This document shows, piece by piece, positions 1 to 12,576 of a stretch of 64,000 nucleotides of DNA (position 1 is its first letter; each line of letters begins with the position of its first letter). A program made the translations under genes and the position numbers. Origin of the DNA: Dichomitus squalens LYAD-421 SS1 (lineage: Eukaryota; Basidiomycota; Agaricomycetes; Polyporales; Polyporaceae); assembly GCF_000275845.1 (NCBI RefSeq), contig NW_006766888.1, positions 609,342 through 673,341 of the forward strand, in the 5' to 3' direction. The notes beneath the pieces are model-generated. The model saw only the letters and a list, made by a program, of their open reading frames with translations, searched no databases and had not been told where the DNA came from.

Positions 1-1190
1 CTCCCTACCATGATCTGGCTACCCCAATGGTTCTCTGAGCGCCGCGGTCTTGCGGGTGGCATCATCTTCGCTGGTACTGGCGTTGGCGGTAAGTCATTGC
101 GTGCTTAAACGTGCGCAACGCAAAAATCCCACCCCCGATTTCGGCTCCAGCACCACTGAATTACAGAAGCTAATCGAGCGTTTGCGTTGCTCTAGGCTTC
201 GTCTTCCCGTTTCTGCTCAATGCGCTTCTGAGCAAAGTCGGCCTTCCCTGGACCCTGCGCATCTGGGCCATCATGACCTGCACTTTAACGGGCATCGCGT
301 TCCTTGGCGTGCGCCCGCGTATCCCCGTACCAAAGCGCGCACCTGGGCAGCAACGGCCGAGGCTCATCGTGCCGCAGATGCGGTACTTCAAGAGCCCGCT
401 CTGGCTGAGCTTCGTACGTGATCTCCGCCTGTGCGGAACAGATGGTGTGAGCTAGACTGACATGTCTCCGATAGTCGCTCACCTGCCTCGTCCAAGGGCT
501 CTCGTACTTTCCGGTCTCCCTCTACATCGCATCTTTCACACAAAATCTCTCCACGCCGCTCACGGCGACAATCATCCTCTCGCTCTTCAACTCTGCTGGA
601 GTCGTCGGTCAGGTCTTCCTCGGCTGGCTCACCGATCGCTACGCATACCCGTGGGTCATGCTTTTCAGCTCGCTCGGCAGCGCCCTCGCCGCGTTCCTGC
701 TCTGGGGTTTCGCACAAGGTCCGGCGCTGATTTACCCATTTGCAATCATCTTCGGAGCACTCGTGAGTCCGGATCACCTCTCAGCCAGACATACCCGCTC
801 TAAATTACGCTTCTTTCATCTGCTTCCGTCGTGATGCGCTTACGCTCTAACGTACACTCTTGAAATAACGCGCAGAGCGGCGGTTTCTCCGCCGTCTGGC
901 CAAACGCCGCGGTCGATTGCGCAGGTCGTAATCCTGAAAATGCAGACATCACTTATGCAGGAACAGCCGCGTTCAAGGGGGTATCCGCCGTCATAGGCCC
1001 CATTCTCTCCGGCATCCTCCTCCAGGCAGGGAAGTCATCCACAACTTTCGGAAAGCATTACGGTCGCGCAGGATACGGTGCTGTCGAGATATTCGTCGGT
1101 TCATGCGCCCTCGCGGCTGGGCTTGGGAGCATTGTAGTTGCGGCCGCGAGACATAATCTCGCCGCGAAGGCTAAGTCGCTTCCGAGGTGA
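1..1190 (+). CDS. MFS (monocarboxylate-type) transporter, 5'-truncated
   Basis: This is the C-terminal part of a major facilitator transporter; the start lies outside the window. The first exon reads WLPQWFSERRGLAGGIIFAG, the loop and helix typical of fungal monocarboxylate-porter-like MFS proteins (MCT family, known to move small carboxylates across membranes). Spliced exons then give hydrophobic helices, including a GQVFLGWLTDRYAYPW segment (the conserved G-x3-D-R/K loop of MFS proteins) and a final helix near 1080-1150. At least three short introns are needed to keep the frame, near 89-195, 415-500 and 762-876. The reading frame ends with TGA at 1188-1190 after a basic tail (AAKAKSLPR). 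The gene converges on the eisosome gene, with 242 bp between stops. Substrate cannot be told from sequence. Family call is solid; the exact exon edges are less certain. Confidence 0.85.
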
Positions 1191-1432
1191 ATCGGAGGTG
1201 GAACATGGGCGGAACACAAGCAGTGCTTCTGCGGAAGCTCCCTTGTGTCTAGGTCGGTCCCAACGAAACACAGGATAGCGGTGAGCCGACAACATGTGAG
1301 AATAGATGTTATTGTACGAATACAATGTTATAGACGAACATGTGGCATGGGTTCGTTCGAGCCGCTAAACAAGACAAATCGAGTTGATGGAAGGAATACA
1401 TGGAAATGGAAGTCCGCATCGCATCAACCAGT

Positions 1433-4400
1433 TCACCGGATGCTCTCCCCCTCGAGGTTCGTCGCGAACCTTCCAGATTCATACCCTGACCCCCGATTCG
1501 GGTCGTCCGTGTAGGCAGAAATGTAGTCAAAGTCGTCCTCCCCCTCAAGGGTAGAAATACGCGGCGCCTCGGGCTGCGGGGACGATACAGACCGCAAGCC
1601 CTGGTTCGGCCCCGCCCCCGGCCCAAGCCCAACCCCCAACGACGACGGATACGGAGACGTGGGTAGCGGACGCTTCTTCACGTTTAGCGGGCTGATGTCA
1701 GCGAGCCCGACGCTTTCGCTGCTGAAGTTGCGCGGCGGGGCCTGCTGCTGCTGTCGCCTGAAAGCAGCCGCCGAGATAGTGCGCGTGCCGCCCTGCGCCG
1801 AGAACGACGTGCCAGATCCCGTCGTGGCGGGCAGGTTGTACATAGAGCTCGAGCCCCCCGGGAGACCAGAGGGTGTGCCCAGGGGCGTGCGGAACGGCGT
1901 TCCGTCCGAGTCTTGGGCGCTGAGTGAGGGACGCTGTTGTCCGCTGCCGTCACTGAGCGTTGGCGAGACGGGCGCGGGAGGAATCACGTCTTGCGACATC
2001 TTCCTACCCACGGGCGTGCCAATGGACCGGTCGCGCTCGCGGACGTACATGTTCTCTAGCTTCGGGCTCGTTGGTTGCGCCGTCGCCGTGTTCACGGGTG
2101 GCAGCGGAGAGGGGTCGCGCCTCTGCCTGTTGAAAGGTGAAGGCGAAGCCCCGTACGGACGACTCGAGAGAGGGGATGGAGGAGGCTTGTCCTGAATGGG
2201 CGATATCGTTGGGGAGCTGATCATCAGTGCGTCAAGCTCGCGAGATACCTCACGAGCGGCCGCAGCATTCAATTCGTCCTCATCCATGAGGGCTTCAGTC
2301 GTGGGTGGGGTACGCGCACGTTGCTCTGGCGGAGGCGGATTTTGGGGTGACGGTTCCCGCGGAGCTGAATCGGAGCGCACGGGAGACGCGGGTTGCTGAG
2401 GCGATGGAATCGTCGATTGCTCTATGCAGCGCACGGATTTAGCATGCAGCTCCTATCGTCGCACGATCTGTGATTCCCCAAACGACTCACCTTCTCCCGA
2501 AGTCCGTCCATTCTGGTACTCATTCGCGCCCGCGTCCATCGCAGGGACCGGTACGCGCGCGTATCTTTGTCCCGGTGGTGTCTGCTGCTGTGGGTGCGAC
2601 TGTTGCTGCTGCGCCTCCTGCTCCTCATGACGCTTCTCCAGCTCGGTGTCCATGTCGCTGACACCCCCAAATCTCACCCGCCTGTCTCCAGAATCGGACA
2701 GAGACTCGGCCGACCCGTTCCCAAGCCCCTGCCCTGGAGACATGTACGCGAGCCCCTCGTCCTCGTCGTACGCGGACTGCGGGCGCATCGCATCCTTCCC
2801 GTTGCGCTGCTCGGGCACGCCCAACGCCTGCATCGCGGTAGGGGGTTGCGAGGGAGCAGCGCCTTCGGGAAGCCCTTGCCCGTTCGAGGGCGTATACATG
2901 GGCGGGGGCGGGGAGTACCGCTGCGGGCCGAAGTCGCCGCCCTTGACGTCCTGCGGAGGCGCGTCGCGTGCGGGCTGGTAGCGGCCCGAGCTGGCGTTCG
3001 GACCAGACCCGCTGCCAGACGCGCCGTCGAGGGACAACCCACCGTTGCCTAAGGCCTGGGCGACGCTTGACGAGAACGACTCGTGATTGCTGCGGTCGAG
3101 CTCGATAGAGGGAGCGCGGTCGCCGCCTTGCATTGGTGGGGCACTGATGTACGGGTTCGTGAATTGAGACGGGCCACCTGGCGGGGGGCGAGGACCGGCA
3201 GCCTTTACAGGGAATGTTGCGAATCGGCCACCACGAGGACTTGCCGCCTTGTCACGGTCAATGCCACCAATAGTGCTTGGTTGGTTAGAGACGGGAGGTG
3301 AGGAGTATGTCCCGAACTCGTTGACGGAAGAGTTGGTGAGCACGGGTGATTGGGATGCAAAGTCCGGTGCCATGAGTTGACCAAAGGAGAAGTCGCCCTC
3401 TTCGACTTGAGGAAGGCCGGGGTAGGCTCCAGGAGCAGGTGATGGAGCATAGCCTGACTGTGGAGGGCCTTGTAGATACGGATTGTTTGTTGAGGACGCG
3501 GACGACATTTGATGCTGCTCGGTTGGAGAAGGGACTGGGGATAGCTCGCGGCCTGGAAGCGGTCGTATTGTTCGATGTGAGGGGTTCGGGTCAGGTTCAG
3601 GCGAATAGGTGACTTCCGAGACAGATCGCGCCGCCTCCGCGACAAGGAACTCAGTACGTGCATGGCCTGCGTAGTACGGTCGCGGGAGGCCCGGCTGTGT
3701 TTGCTCAAGTGGGATTTCCTGCAAGGGTCGTAGGTATATGCACTACTTAGGCCATGTCGATGACTTACCGAGATCACGAGCTTGCCCAGCTCGCCAACAA
3801 TCTGTAGATCCAAGTTGAGCAGGCACGGGTATGCGACGATCAGAGGAAATAGACATACGGCGCCCTTCTCGCAACATTCTAGCAAGCCACCAAACTTCCT
3901 CCCCATCCACGCTCGGACAGTCGACCGCTTGAAGTCGCCCAAGTTCGCCTCCTCCGCCGTGATGTCGGCGTCCATCTGGCGAATGTCCTCTCGCAGTCGA
4001 TTGAGATGATCGGTTTGCTGTTGCAGGTTCTTGTTTTCGGGGTTCATCTTGCTCAGCTTGCGCTCAGCAGCCTCTGCGTCGGAGAAGACGGACTTGCGCC
4101 GTCTTTTGAGCTCATCGAGGTTCTCCTCGCGTGTTCGGATAGCCTTCATCTGCTCGCGGATCGTGCCTTCATGGCTCGCATATACAGACAGCGCCGAGGA
4201 GAAGTGGACGAGGAGGGCATTGGAGGCAGTGAGGGTGTCCTAATGGAGAGTTGCTGCAACTGTGCATCGACGCAACAAAGTGAAGCTTACACTCACCCCA
4301 AGGTCGTCTCCCTCGCCCTGTCCCCATAGCCTGAGAGCCTCGGACGCCCGCGCGAAGTCCGCGCTGAGTCTCTGTAATCTAATCGACGCATACATCATCG

Positions 4401-4581
4401 GTTAATGCAGACAGCGGGCCATTGGGCCTCAGATTTCGCCCCGGCTGAGTATTATGACGTACGAGTTGAGAACCGCCTTCTCCGCGATAATGAGGTCCTG
4501 GAGAGAACGCAAGTCCTGCTTACCCGCGAGCCCAGGCAAGGTCGTATTGTGCGCGATCTTGCGCGTGGCGTTTCTGAACAT
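1433..4581 (-). CDS. PIL1: Pil1/Lsp1-family eisosome protein with long disordered tail
   Basis: The N-terminal exons (4581 down to about 3660) encode a BAR-like coiled-coil region. It starts MFRNATRKIAHNTTLPGLAG, continues through ALRLWGQGEGDDLG and MKAIRTREENLDELKRRRKS, and ends GELGKLVIS-EIPLEQTQPG. The last part matches the Pil1 family pattern of 'GYGKALLELL' followed by a threonine-proline-glycine loop. Pil1/Lsp1 proteins bind PI(4,5)P2 and build eisosomes, the furrow-like plasma-membrane domains of fungi. Short introns split the domain near 4450, 4290, 3830 and 3740, and another lies at 2422-2490. The remaining roughly 700 residues are Pro/Ser/Gly/Gln-rich and look disordered. Yeast Pil1 is about 340 aa, so this is a strongly extended version. 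ATG 4579-4581 is the only start open in this frame before an upstream stop; a small non-contiguous first exon remains possible. The stop is at 1433. Confidence 0.8.
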
Positions 4582-5495
4582 TTGGGCAAGGCTTTCGTAT
4601 GCTGTCCACTGCCAGTCGCAGTGTAGTGGTGGATGTAGGAACAGTCAAAAAATGTCGGACGTGCCAGTGCGATGGAACGTTATGGCACGGTGCTGCGCAG
4701 CGCATACAGTCAATACGGAAGAGTAAGGGCTCCCGAGGCACGGCCGCGAGAGCGTCATCGGATACAGCGCCACGGCGCTCAATTACAATCCCATCGCCCG
4801 CCGCTTAGATCGGCTTGAATTGTGCCGTCATGTTATATGTCCCTTTGCTCTCCCAGTCTGCAGCCTCGTTTCTCATGTAAACCAGAGCAAGATGAACCGA
4901 AGGGTCACCCAGCGTGCGCGGCGACTCCGGTTGGCAGCCTACCATTCCCGGCAGATTCAGCGGACGCAACAAGACCTCGAAATAAATACGCATGACCTGA
5001 GTCTATTTCTGGTGCTGAGCAATCTATTCCGAGCGCAACCGTAAGCTGAAAGTGATCTTCATAGGCAGCATAAGCATACGGCATACGAGGGTTCCATGGC
5101 AGAATACCCTACGTGCGATTGTGGAATGAAGTGAATACTATCAGCACATAAGCTCTAGATTATAATACATGTGTGAGGCCTTATTTATGGAGGGTATATA
5201 AGTACACCTAAGGAACGCATAGCATAAGCATCGGGTCGTTACAGTACAAGATGGACTTTCGGACGCACATGGAGCGAGAGCAGTTATACATAATCCGACA
5301 TTAAGAGACATACGAAGCCCTTGACCTTCCGAAACCGAGCGAACTGCCATGATCCAGCGTAAGTATCCGAATCCCGAGACCGTCAAACGTAAGTCGTAAA
5401 CGTAAATGCGCACAAGACCAGGCAAGAACCAGCTTGCCCGAGCGCAGCGTGCGAGACGAATGCCAGCCGCAAGTAAGTATATCACGACAGGACGC
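4582..5495. other. Intergenic: promoter side of the eisosome gene
   Basis: This stretch lies between the start of the Pil1-like gene and the stop of the unknown gene at 5496, both on the minus strand. It should therefore hold the Pil1 promoter and the 3' end of the other transcript. Only short ORFs with no recognisable motif occur. The 5100-5400 part is AT-richer than the coding DNA around it. Confidence 0.6.
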
Positions 5496-6584
5496 TCACC
5501 ACATATGCCCGCCCCATGCTGTGCCGATCTGGTCGAACGGCACGTCGCCCTGGATGAACCGCCGCGACTTCCCGCGCCCGTGCATGCCCAAGCTCGCGGA
5601 GACCCCGACGACAGTCAGGCTTTCATGCTTGGCTTCCTTCGCGTTCTCTTCGATACTCTCCAGACGTTGCACGCTCCTGGACGGCTTGTCCTTCGGCCGC
5701 TCCTTGTACAGGCGGTCGCGCCGGGCGTTCTCCTTCGCCGCTTTCTTCTTGACCTCAGCTCGCGCCGAGGGCGCAACGGGGAGAGGCTTGGACAGCTCCG
5801 CGGGGGTAGGGAGGGGCTTGTTCGTGTCCACGAGCAGCCATTCTCTACTCATGGTCGAGGTGGGGGTTGCGACGAGCGGTGAGTCGTCCTCCGACTCGGA
5901 CTCTTCAGGGGAGGACGGGAAGACGAGGTCATGCGGGACGCCGTCCCCGAGCATCTTCCGCACCCTGCGCATCTTCTCGCGCCTCATTGCCGCGTCGGAC
6001 GGTATGTAGAACGTCGGCGGCTCGATTGGGGCGCTAGCAAGCGGTTCGTACGTGGGAGAGCCCGGGATGGTGTCGAGATTAGGCTTGCGCGAGCGGGAAG
6101 GAGAGGGGCTAGAAGGGACCAAGAGCTTCAGAAGAGGTGGGCGCTGGACAGAGTAAGGCGTGCGCCATGCAAGCTCGTCCGTCTTGACGCGGACGCTCGA
6201 CGTCGACCTACGCGAGGCGACGGAATCTGGGCTCGTCGCGTCCTTGCGCATTGCTTCCAGGTCAGCCTTGGGAGAAGACTTCTTGCGGGCGTGCCCGCGG
6301 AAGGGATTCCTGCTTGACGTGGGCGTCTTGGGAGGGGCCGGAAGCTCGGTATGCGGTGCAGGCGCGACTGGACGTACAGGCTCAGGGTCAGCCATCGTGG
6401 TGATTGGCAATTGCGATGAACGTCTATACGTACCTGTATATGAGAGGTCGAGAACATGCGGCGTACTGCCGAGTACCTGACCGAGTTTATTGTTCGTACG
6501 GATGAGCTTCGCGCGCTGTTCGCTCGACAGCTCGTTCCGGGTGGGCGGCGGCGGCGGGAAGCGGATGACAGCAGGGGCAGACAT
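5496..6584 (-). CDS. Conserved hypothetical protein, disordered
   Basis: This is a single open exon of 362 codons from ATG 6582-6584. I do not recognise a catalytic domain. The N-terminus (RFPPPPPTRNELSSEQRAK followed by an asparagine/lysine helix) is the most ordered-looking part. The middle is Ser/Pro/Arg-rich, with a run of short basic patches. A predicted helix with alternating Glu/Lys/Arg (residues about 280-325) ends in a compact tail, GRGKSRRFIQGDVPFDQIG. The C-terminal 20 residues and the PPPP-TRNEL start look constrained, suggesting a scaffold or regulatory protein; that is inference. An unspliced small intron near residue 50 cannot be excluded. The neighbouring genes give no pathway hint. 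Confidence 0.65.
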   Translation of the reverse strand: MSAPAVIRFPPPPPTRNELSSEQRAKLIRTNNKLGQVLGSTPHVLDLSYTGTYRRSSQLPITTMADPEPVRPVAPAPHTELPAPPKTPTSSRNPFRGHARKKSSPKADLEAMRKDATSPDSVASRRSTSSVRVKTDELAWRTPYSVQRPPLLKLLVPSSPSPSRSRKPNLDTIPGSPTYEPLASAPIEPPTFYIPSDAAMRREKMRRVRKMLGDGVPHDLVFPSSPEESESEDDSPLVATPTSTMSREWLLVDTNKPLPTPAELSKPLPVAPSARAEVKKKAAKENARRDRLYKERPKDKPSRSVQRLESIEENAKEAKHESLTVVGVSASLGMHGRGKSRRFIQGDVPFDQIGTAWGGHMW

Positions 6585-7899
6585 CGTCTCGCACGTCTAG
6601 ATAGAAGTAAATGCCGATTGGAGAAACGAACTGACGAGAGGACCGGACTGGAGGATCAGAAGAAACGACAGAAGGTGCAGAAGGCAGCACCAAGCAGAGA
6701 ATATACAATTAGCGTGTCCAGCTATGAGACCTCTAGGGCCGTCAGCTGCAAGCGGCGTTGGTCGGGAGGTGGAGGGCGAGCGTCGGATGACGAACGATGC
6801 GGAGGGTCGAGGCGAGACGCATTTGTAGATATACGAGGGGCGGCATGTGCCGCGAAGGAGGGTAAGACAAAAAGCCGAAGTCACCCCTTACACGCTCAAT
6901 GCACACACAAAAGGCGCGAGACACAGAGGCGGACTGGAATGGAGAATATCAGTTGACAGTACGTACGCCGTATATCATGGGAAGTCTGCACGCAGCATAA
7001 CAATAAAGACGAGGCGCCCATATTGTATGCGCCGCGATCGATGAGTAGCAGCAGACGTGAAAAGATCACCGCATGCCGATGTTTCTAATGGTTCGGATTA
7101 CTAGAAAGTTGTTAGACAATTGACTTGCCCGTAGATAGCAGTGGGTACGATAGCAACTGACACTTCGCTGTCTAGTGGCATTGTTTCAACTGTCGACGGC
7201 TTCGATGATCCAGGAAGCCGTTACTCGAGTGCTAAACTGGATCCCACACAAACAAGCATCCTAGAGAGGAAGAGACATGGCTCGGAGGTGATGGTGCAGT
7301 GACAAGTTGCAAATCATGGGCGTCGAACGCCGCTCCGAACACAACGGGATGCGGCAAGCCGTAGACAAAAATTCTACTCAACGCTCCCCCTTCCGATGGC
7401 CGTCGCCACACTCTCTGGTTTCCCTCCTGCTCTGTAATACTTGACTTGAACGAGATATGAAGACTGCAGAAAATTTTCTGTGCCTGTGCTTGGACTGAGG
7501 TTACCTTCACATCTAGGTCGGTCGCAAGACGTTCACTAAGTCACAAGTCAACGCACATCGTTTCATCGGTATCGATGTGAAGGGCGCAACAAAAGTGAAT
7601 GCTATGGGCATGTGGTGGTCGCCGGTGCTAATATGACTTGTACTTCAACAGCGAGGTGATAGATTGTTGGACTGATGCGTGCACAAAACGACTAGTCTCG
7701 TAAGAGCTGAACAGGAGTGGATGGAGAATGCAGTAAAAGATTCGGTAGTATCTGAACTGATGACGATAAACGCGCGAGTGAAGGCAAGGTAGAATGTCCG
7801 CTATAGCGATATATCCGTCCACGACATGATCCAGACATGACTCTTTTACTAGCAATCCGGCACCCAGGTCGTCTGATCGTAGGAGAGCCTTCACGTCCT
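6585..7899. other. Intergenic, no supported gene
   Basis: These 1.3 kb lie between the 3' end of the Iks1-type kinase and the start of the unknown gene at 6584 (both minus). They probably contain that gene's promoter. ORFs here are under 100 codons, overlap on both strands and carry no motif. Purine-rich plus-strand DNA lies close to 6600-6900, which is pyrimidine-rich on the transcribed side, as is common in basidiomycete promoters and 5' UTRs. Confidence 0.55.
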
Positions 7900-10529
7900 T
7901 TAATCGCAACACCGCGCATTCGTGCAGACCAACGAAAGTAGAGCAAGATGGCCGGCACCGAATAACAACGTCGCTTGGAGGCCTTCAAACCACGTGTCCA
8001 TGATTGCAAGGGCGAGGGCAGCGCCCGCGACAATCGGCCGCGGCTGACCGTCGGGGCACATACGAGAAAGGGTGAGCACCTACCGGGATCATTCCCCAGT
8101 CAGATATGAAGCGGTTCACGTCGTCATCATAGCTCCGCTCGAGATCACGGTGACTTACCTTGGCAACGAGAACGGACGACTTCAGCGTCCGGACCCAGAC
8201 TCTCCTTGGCAGATACGCGGGCAGCCTTTCCCGTCCTCGTCGGACTGCTTCCGACCATCCTCGCACACTCCTAGGATATGCGGGTATAGGATAACCAAGG
8301 AATGTCCCCTTCTTCTCCCGAATCGCGCTGTCGTCTTCATCCTTGATCTCCTCGAGGCTAGCATCGCTCGTCCTCTCTACGAGTGCGGGATGCGTACGCT
8401 CGGGACTTGTCCGCACATGCTGCGCACGAGCGAGGGCCAGCGTTGATGTCACTCCATTCCCTCGTAGAACCGCAACCGGCTTAAGCTGCTTGCGTCATCA
8501 GTCTGCGAACGAAGAGCAGGCGCACCAGAAGGACGTACCCCACCCTCTTTAATTACCCCGAGCACTCGTTCGGACGATGGCCGGACCGCAGGTCTGACGT
8601 TCAGAAGCGTCTCCAGCAACAGCAGGTATGCCTTCGGCAATCTCCGAGACTCAAGTCCGCTAGCAAGTATCGAAGACGACCTGAAGCCAGGATATCCAAG
8701 GATCTCGGCCTCGAGCCTGTCCATATAGTCCCTTCCATCTTTCGGTCGGCTCGCATCGTCGTTGTCGGACGTGTGGTGATAGGGCAGCCGAAAGAACAAG
8801 AGCTTGTGCAGTATCATGCCAAGAGACCACATGTCGGCCTTGGAGTCAACTTGGAGCAACCTGCCGGTCGAAGGATCCGGCAAAGATTCCGGTGCCGAAT
8901 ACTCGAGGCTGTAAGAGGACGGATGTGAAGAGATGGCGAACGTTCAAAAAAGGGGCAGTACACACGTTCCGGTGTTACCTGATCGCGTCCTGGCGTTGAG
9001 CATGTCCTGTGACGTGCCGAAGTCAGACAGCATAGCCCGAGGTCTACCAATCGAAACATGAGCAAGAGGGCAGAATGCGGAACGCGTTATAACGCACACT
9101 AACCGACCCTCGTCCCAAGTGAGAAGCACGTTGCCGGGTTTCAGGTCGAGATGCAAGATCGACTTCTCGTGCTGCACGCCTAATGAGCCGGCGTATGATG
9201 CAATAGAACTTGCCATGTACCAAAAAAGCGAGACCTGTGACGACATCCTCGAAAAGGTCGTGGACCTCCTCCGCACTCAAGAGATGGACGGCTTTCCAGT
9301 CCGCGGGGGCTTTCCTGCCATTCTGAGGGGTGAACCCATTGCCATGAAGGCCCATCTCCCGGCGGAGTCGTTCACGTTCCTCAGGCGGTGCACGCTGTAC
9401 GGCACGAAACGCGCGGATGCGTGCATTACGGGAGTAGGGTTGGTCAACACCAGGTTCAGGGGTGTCGGCCGGAGAGTGAGGAACGGAAATGCCGCCGGAT
9501 GACCCTTGCGACGACTTGAAGTGAGGAAGATTCGGAGCGCGACGTCCAAGGCGCGTGTCAATCAAATCATCCAGACTGCCCCCCTCGGCCCATTGCATGA
9601 GGATGCTGTCACAACTTGTCAGCACTTAGCCGCATTACAGACTTCACCGTGGCCACTCACTGCAACGTCGGAACCCTCGGGCCGAATGACGAGAATTGCG
9701 AAGGCTCAAGCCAGGCATGATGGTAGGTAATAATGTTCGGGTGGTGGAGCTTCTCCAGAAGACGAACCTGAGGACATCGTATGAAATACCGAGTGGGGTG
9801 GAAGCCGATCGTCTGCGAAGACATACCTCACGCAGGGTATTAAAAAGATATGAATGAGATTGGCCAACGGCAACCTTCTTTACAGCGAAGTAGCCTACAT
9901 GCCGATACAAGCTGTAGGGGTAAAGACGGAGAGCGAGGGACTTAGACATACCAAGAGAGTTCCCGTCCAAAACGTGCTGTCGAACACGCGGTTGAGGTCG
10001 GTACGCTAACTGCATGGAAGCTGCAGCTTACCTGACACAAGTACACGCTGCCGTTTGCACCCATGCCCAATCTGCACACCTCCTGAAAGAAGGCCTTGAA
10101 GTATCCCTCCGCCATGTTCTCCGCGCGAAATGTGCCTCGACCTGCGGACGAGGCTGCGGAGGGACCACCGCTCGCAGGGCTTGCAGGGCGGGATGATTCA
10201 TTGGCAATCTCGAGCAGCTGGAAGTAGTTGGCAGCCCTGTTCGAGGCACGCTCGAAGTTCTTCTCCTCGAGGTCGTCGTCGCTGTTGTCGGCAGGATGTC
10301 TCCTGTTGTCCGGCGTTATAGAGCGGTGACAGTAAGGACAGCGCACGTGTCTTCGTGCTAAAGTTCCTGAAGGGGGCGGCGAGTGTCTCTGGATAGAGAG
10401 CGCATGGGAGGTCGGGTTGTAGAGCACAATCTGGTTCGAGACGTGGAGGATGGGCTGCCATTCTGGGCCCGCTGGGTTGACCGCGACGAGCGCACCAGAT
10501 GGCGAGGAGGTATCCAAGTCGTCAAACAT
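7900..10529 (-). CDS. IKS1: Iks1-type serine/threonine kinase with C-terminal membrane helix
   Basis: The N-terminus (ALVAVNPAGPEWQPI, VLYNPTSHALSIQRH) and a CPYCHR zinc-like knuckle precede the kinase domain, as in the Iks1 family. Kinase motifs in order are: Gly loop GMGANGSVYL; AVKKVAVG with the catalytic lysine; LMQWAEGGSLDDLI hinge; catalytic loop HLDLKPGN (HLD in place of HRD, a family trait); DFG in LSDFGTSQ; and an APES activation-segment end. A 100-residue insert sits between hinge and catalytic loop. The tail ends with a hydrophobic segment, PRPIVAGAALALAIMDTW plus LFGAGHLALLSLVC, reached by splicing out about 8080-8155; TAA is at 7900-7902. An intron between about 8417 and 8536 removes an in-frame stop. 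ATG 10527-10529 is the first ATG in frame. Yeast Iks1 is a poorly understood putative kinase. Family confidence is high, exon edges moderate. Confidence 0.85.
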
Positions 10530-11008
10530 CTCGGAAAAGCAGAACCGTTGGAATTCAGAAGTCACCGGTCATGGGCGGCGAGGGTCATAGGCTATAGCGG
10601 GCATGGGCAAGGCGGAGGCCTGCGAGGTGAGTTCATCGTGGACATATGAAGCAAACGCTCTTCACTTCTAGCGCTCATAAGACGTTCTGGGTCCCCACCG
10701 CATCGCCGCTGACTTCCACCATGACGCTCTCTTGTGAGCTATCGTATTGCGGATGTACAGCCGGTCGAGGCCCATGAATACTGCGAACACGCAGGATATG
10801 GAGAGCGTACACGTCCCTCTGACTGCTTGTCAAAAACGGTTACATGTAAAACTTGAGTGATTCCAAGCAGTATGATAATACAACAACCGGGTCGTACATT
10901 GATACTGAAAAGTCCGTACGTTGGCAGTCCAAAAAAGTCCTTCAACAGTCAGTCGCCACTAGCTCATATACCAAACATTCCACACCTTCCTCCTTCATTC
11001 TCCCGCCA
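10530..11008. other. Intergenic between two kinase genes
   Basis: This 479 bp spacer lies between the Iks1-type gene start and the stop of Ran1-like kinase A, both minus. It should carry the Iks1 promoter and the terminator region of kinase A. I see no gene. The 10850-10990 part is AT-rich. Confidence 0.55.
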
Positions 11009-12576
11009 CTATGAGGCTGCCTGGCCGGAGAAGGGAACCCACAGGACCAGGCTCGCCCTCCGCGCCTCGGTCATCTTATCATTCTCCGCATGGCCAACAG
11101 CCTGCAAGGGGATTTCGTCCGAGAGCTCCTGAGTGGTGACGATGGCGGGGGGATCATGGGGACGTGTGGGAGGAGTGTCGGGCCCGCTGCATTCTGATGA
11201 GGATGTCGAAGTAGATTCGGGGATGACAGCAGGGTTGCAGCCGGGCTTGCGGATAGGGAACTCGTCCGAGGACGCAGTGCGCATGATCGCCGGGACTGGA
11301 GGAAGGGGCTCGTTGTCGAAGTGCTCCACCGGCTGCGGCTGCGGCTGACCCTCAGCCTTGGGCGGGGTTTGGGGCGATGCATGGTGGCCTTCCTCCGCCT
11401 TCTGGATAGCCCCGCTGGAGACGCGGCGTGCCCGGAGTTCCCGCTCAGAGTCGCTAGAGGCGCCCGCTATCGATCCTCCACTCTCAGAGGAAGTATCCGA
11501 CTCGAGGGTATCACCGCACGAGGACTCCCAACCATCCGACGAGTCTCCGCTCTCCTCGCTCAGGTAGGATTCGACGGGCTTGTACTGGCGCCACGTCTGC
11601 TTGACCGCCCAGTATCTCGAGCTCGCCACCTCCTTCTCCGTCAACCAGAACCTGTCGAGATTCCGAACGAGCCTACGCAGCTCGGAGAGAGAACATTGGT
11701 CCTTCGGAATCATGGTGAGGATGCGACGGAGGATGTGGTTTAGTCCCGGGGTGATAGGGAAGATCTTGAGGAGGAAGTCTGGTTGGTCGAGGAATTTGTA
11801 GAAGTGGCGGTCGTGGATCGTAGCCTTTGACCATGGCAGACGGCCAGTAGCGAGCTGGATGATTGTGATTCCGAGTGCCCAGATATCAGCCCGACGAGTG
11901 TCGTACGGATACTCGACGTCACCGCAATCGATGCATTCTGAGAGAAATTGCCGTCAGCACTAAAATCAAGACATTCGGCGGCCAACAATTGTCACTAACC
12001 TGGACACTCGTAGAATGGGGTCCCTATCCCGAAGGATGTGCTCGTCTTCGAGTTCGTCGCCAACCCGAAGTCAGTGAGGTAGACCTTCGAAAGGTCTTCT
12101 TTCACCAGGATGTTGTCCGGCTTGATGTCCCGGTGGTACACGCCCCTCTGATGACACGCCTCCACCGCGTCGATGATCTGGAGGATGATCTCGCGGAGCA
12201 AGTCATCGTTTCGGGCGAGAGCGCGCCTCTTCCCAATAAGGGTGCGTAAGTCGCCGGCGCTGTAGTAGTCCATCACCGTGTACTGGAATCTTCCTTCCCG
12301 TACGACACGATGGAGGGAGGCGACGTTCGGGTGGTCGGACACCTTTCGGTGCAGCGCAGCCTCGCGATCTTGGCAGTAACCGCGATTTGATCCCTCAGGA
12401 AAGGCCGGGCAGACTTTGACGGCGCGGGTGACGGAGCGGGTGGTTCCGGGGATGCGCTCGCGACATTGGTAGACGACGCCGAAGCCACCTACGCCGATCT
12501 GTCGGGAGAGCATGTACCGACCGTTGTCGAACGAGGTCCCAGAGAAGCAAGGCATGCGCCTTTCGATAGTAGGCAT
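11009..12576 (-). CDS. Ran1/Sks1-like serine/threonine kinase A
   Basis: The protein starts MPTIERRMPC at ATG 12574-12576. Kinase motifs are the Gly loop IGVGGFGVVY, the lysine in RAVKVCP, the catalytic loop YHRDIKPDN, LTDFGLA, and an activation-segment end restored by splicing (CCA G|AA gives CPE, then CIDCGDVEYPYDTRRADIWALG). Domain style and the ACHQRGVYHRDIKPDN stretch match the fungal Ran1/Sks1/Vhs1 group, which is linked to nutrient and meiotic control in yeasts. The C-terminal 200 residues are acidic and serine-rich (about 11010-11560) and probably regulatory. One intron of about 60 nt lies near 11938-11998; its phase-1 position just inside the APE codon is shared with kinases B and C at 44.4 and 46.8 kb. 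A TATA element lies about 95 bp upstream. Substrates unknown. Confidence 0.85.
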
